From the NCBI GenBank assembly GCA_946404295.1, contig CAMJDE010000114.1, positions 1 through 6,369 of the forward strand: a DNA stretch of 6,369 nucleotides. Reading direction: 5' to 3'. The notes beneath the pieces were generated by a model that saw nothing but the letters and a program-made list of their open reading frames with translations, had not been told where the DNA came from and ran no database searches. Both the position numbers and the translations under genes were made by a program. Below are positions 5,559-6,369 of this stretch, piece by piece. Numbering within the stretch: position 1 is the stretch's first letter; every line of letters begins with the position of its first letter. The DNA is from an uncultured Clostridia bacterium. GTDB taxonomy: Bacteria > Bacillota > Clostridia > Oscillospirales > CAG-272.

Positions 5559-6369
5559 ATGAACGTTCAGATCACCGAAGCGACCGCCCTGCTTTCGACG
5601 AAGGCGCTTCAAAACAACTTTCTTTGTTCGGCGCGCGCCGCCGGCGTCGCCCCCGCAAACGCTTTCGCGCTCGTCAAGGCGAACGCCTACGGGCACGGCG
5701 CGCGCGAGGTCGCAAGCCGGCTTTTGAAGGCGGGCGCCCGCCGTTTTGCCGTCGCGCGGCTTTCCGAGGCGGTAGAGGTCAGGGAAGTGACCCCCGACTG
5801 CGAGATTTTGATTCTCGCGCCGACAGACCCGACGTTCGTCCCCGACCTGCTCACGGGCGATTTTACGCAGGTCGTCAACTGCAAGGAGTACGCCGACGCC
5901 CTCGCCGCCCGTATTCCGGACGGCAAACGGCTGAAGATCACGTTCGCCGTCGATTGCGGGATGGGTCGGCTCGGTTTTCCCGCCGTATCGGGCGATCCGA
6001 CCGAAGAGATTCTTGCGGTCGCGCGAAACGGCAGGTTCCTTCCCACGTCGATCTACACCCATATCCCCGACGCCGACGATCCGAAGGGGTTTGCCGAAAA
6101 ATCGGTTGCGATCTTCCGCGATCTTGTGAACAAACTCGAAGCAAAAGGGCTGCCGCTCCCCGCGCACTACGCGAGCAGCGCGTCGATTCTGCGTTTCGGC
6201 GCCGCCGCGCAGCCGATCGTTCGTCCCGGACTTGTGCTCTACGGGTACGATCCCGCGCCGCATCTTCCCGATCCCGGACTCGTTCCCGTGATGCGCCTCT
6301 GCGCTCCGATCCTGCAAGTGCGCACGTTCGCCGCCGGCGAGACGGTCGGATACAACCGCACCTACCGGA
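5559..6369 (+). CDS. alr: Alanine racemase (3' partial, cut by window end)
   Basis: This is a PLP-dependent cytoplasmic enzyme (fold type III) that interconverts L- and D-alanine for peptidoglycan. 270 residues are visible of the usual ~370-390, so most of the C-terminal beta domain is off the window. The PLP-binding block is ALVKANAYGHG (37-47), with Lys40 as the Schiff-base lysine and Tyr44 beside it. The GMGRLGF block (134-140) supplies Arg137. THIPDAD follows at 167-173 (His168), then HYASSAS at 203-209. RPGLVLYGYDP (222-232) supplies Arg222, the partner of the PLP ring nitrogen. ETVGYNRTY (261-269) carries Tyr265, which matches the second catalytic base of the Geobacillus enzyme. Two usually conserved positions differ: Ala130 replaces the lysine (Lys129 of Geobacillus) that is carbamylated there, and Ser206 replaces the Asn of HxxNS. 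Leu codon CTT is used in about 10 of 28 Leu positions, against 1 of 26 in the preceding gene. The family is clear; full activity is likely but untested by the sequence. Confidence 0.92.
   Translation, partial: MNVQITEATALLSTKALQNNFLCSARAAGVAPANAFALVKANAYGHGAREVASRLLKAGARRFAVARLSEAVEVREVTPDCEILILAPTDPTFVPDLLTGDFTQVVNCKEYADALAARIPDGKRLKITFAVDCGMGRLGFPAVSGDPTEEILAVARNGRFLPTSIYTHIPDADDPKGFAEKSVAIFRDLVNKLEAKGLPLPAHYASSASILRFGAAAQPIVRPGLVLYGYDPAPHLPDPGLVPVMRLCAPILQVRTFAAGETVGYNRTYR

Overview
The window is GC-rich and almost entirely coding. It holds five genes, all on the + strand, packed like one operon: the gaps are 4 nt, 2 nt, a 22-nt overlap and 26 nt. Four genes are preceded by clear AGGAG-like ribosome binding sites. 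This packing, the Shine-Dalgarno style, and an rlmB-like gene near an unfused radical-SAM/DUF2344 pair suggest a high-GC member of the Clostridia (Firmicutes), probably an uncultivated gut-type lineage. That taxonomic placement is inference. No RNA gene, mobile element, CRISPR array, terminator or long intergenic stretch was seen.

Layout. (1) 2-766: RlmB-type (SpoU/TrmH, SPOUT fold) 23S rRNA 2'-O-methyltransferase, whose 5' end probably lies outside the window. (2) 771-2966: a 731-residue membrane protein with a 175-residue acidic, probably disordered head. Its body follows the plan of a P1B-type (heavy-metal) ATPase: eight membrane segments, a CPx-like motif in segment 6, and a recognisable nucleotide-domain region. 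The signature catalytic motifs are missing. I read it as a P-type ATPase pseudoenzyme. (3) 2969-4837: a radical SAM protein with a B12-binding-like N-terminal domain (TIGR03960-like). (4) 4816-5532: its usual small partner, a DUF2344 (TIGR03936-like) protein, translationally overlapped with it. (5) 5559 to the right edge: alanine racemase, cut off by the window end.

How the genes fit together. rlmB modifies 23S rRNA. The radical SAM/DUF2344 pair is often fused or adjacent in other bacteria and often lies near RNase G and ribosomal protein genes, so an RNA or translation-related role is plausible but unproven. Alanine racemase makes D-alanine for peptidoglycan. The pseudo-ATPase is the unexpected member. 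It keeps a long intact frame and good translation signals while apparently having lost pump catalysis, so it may be a regulatory, scaffolding or sensing membrane protein. The second oddity is in the racemase, where the lysine that is carbamylated in well-studied alanine racemases is replaced by alanine.
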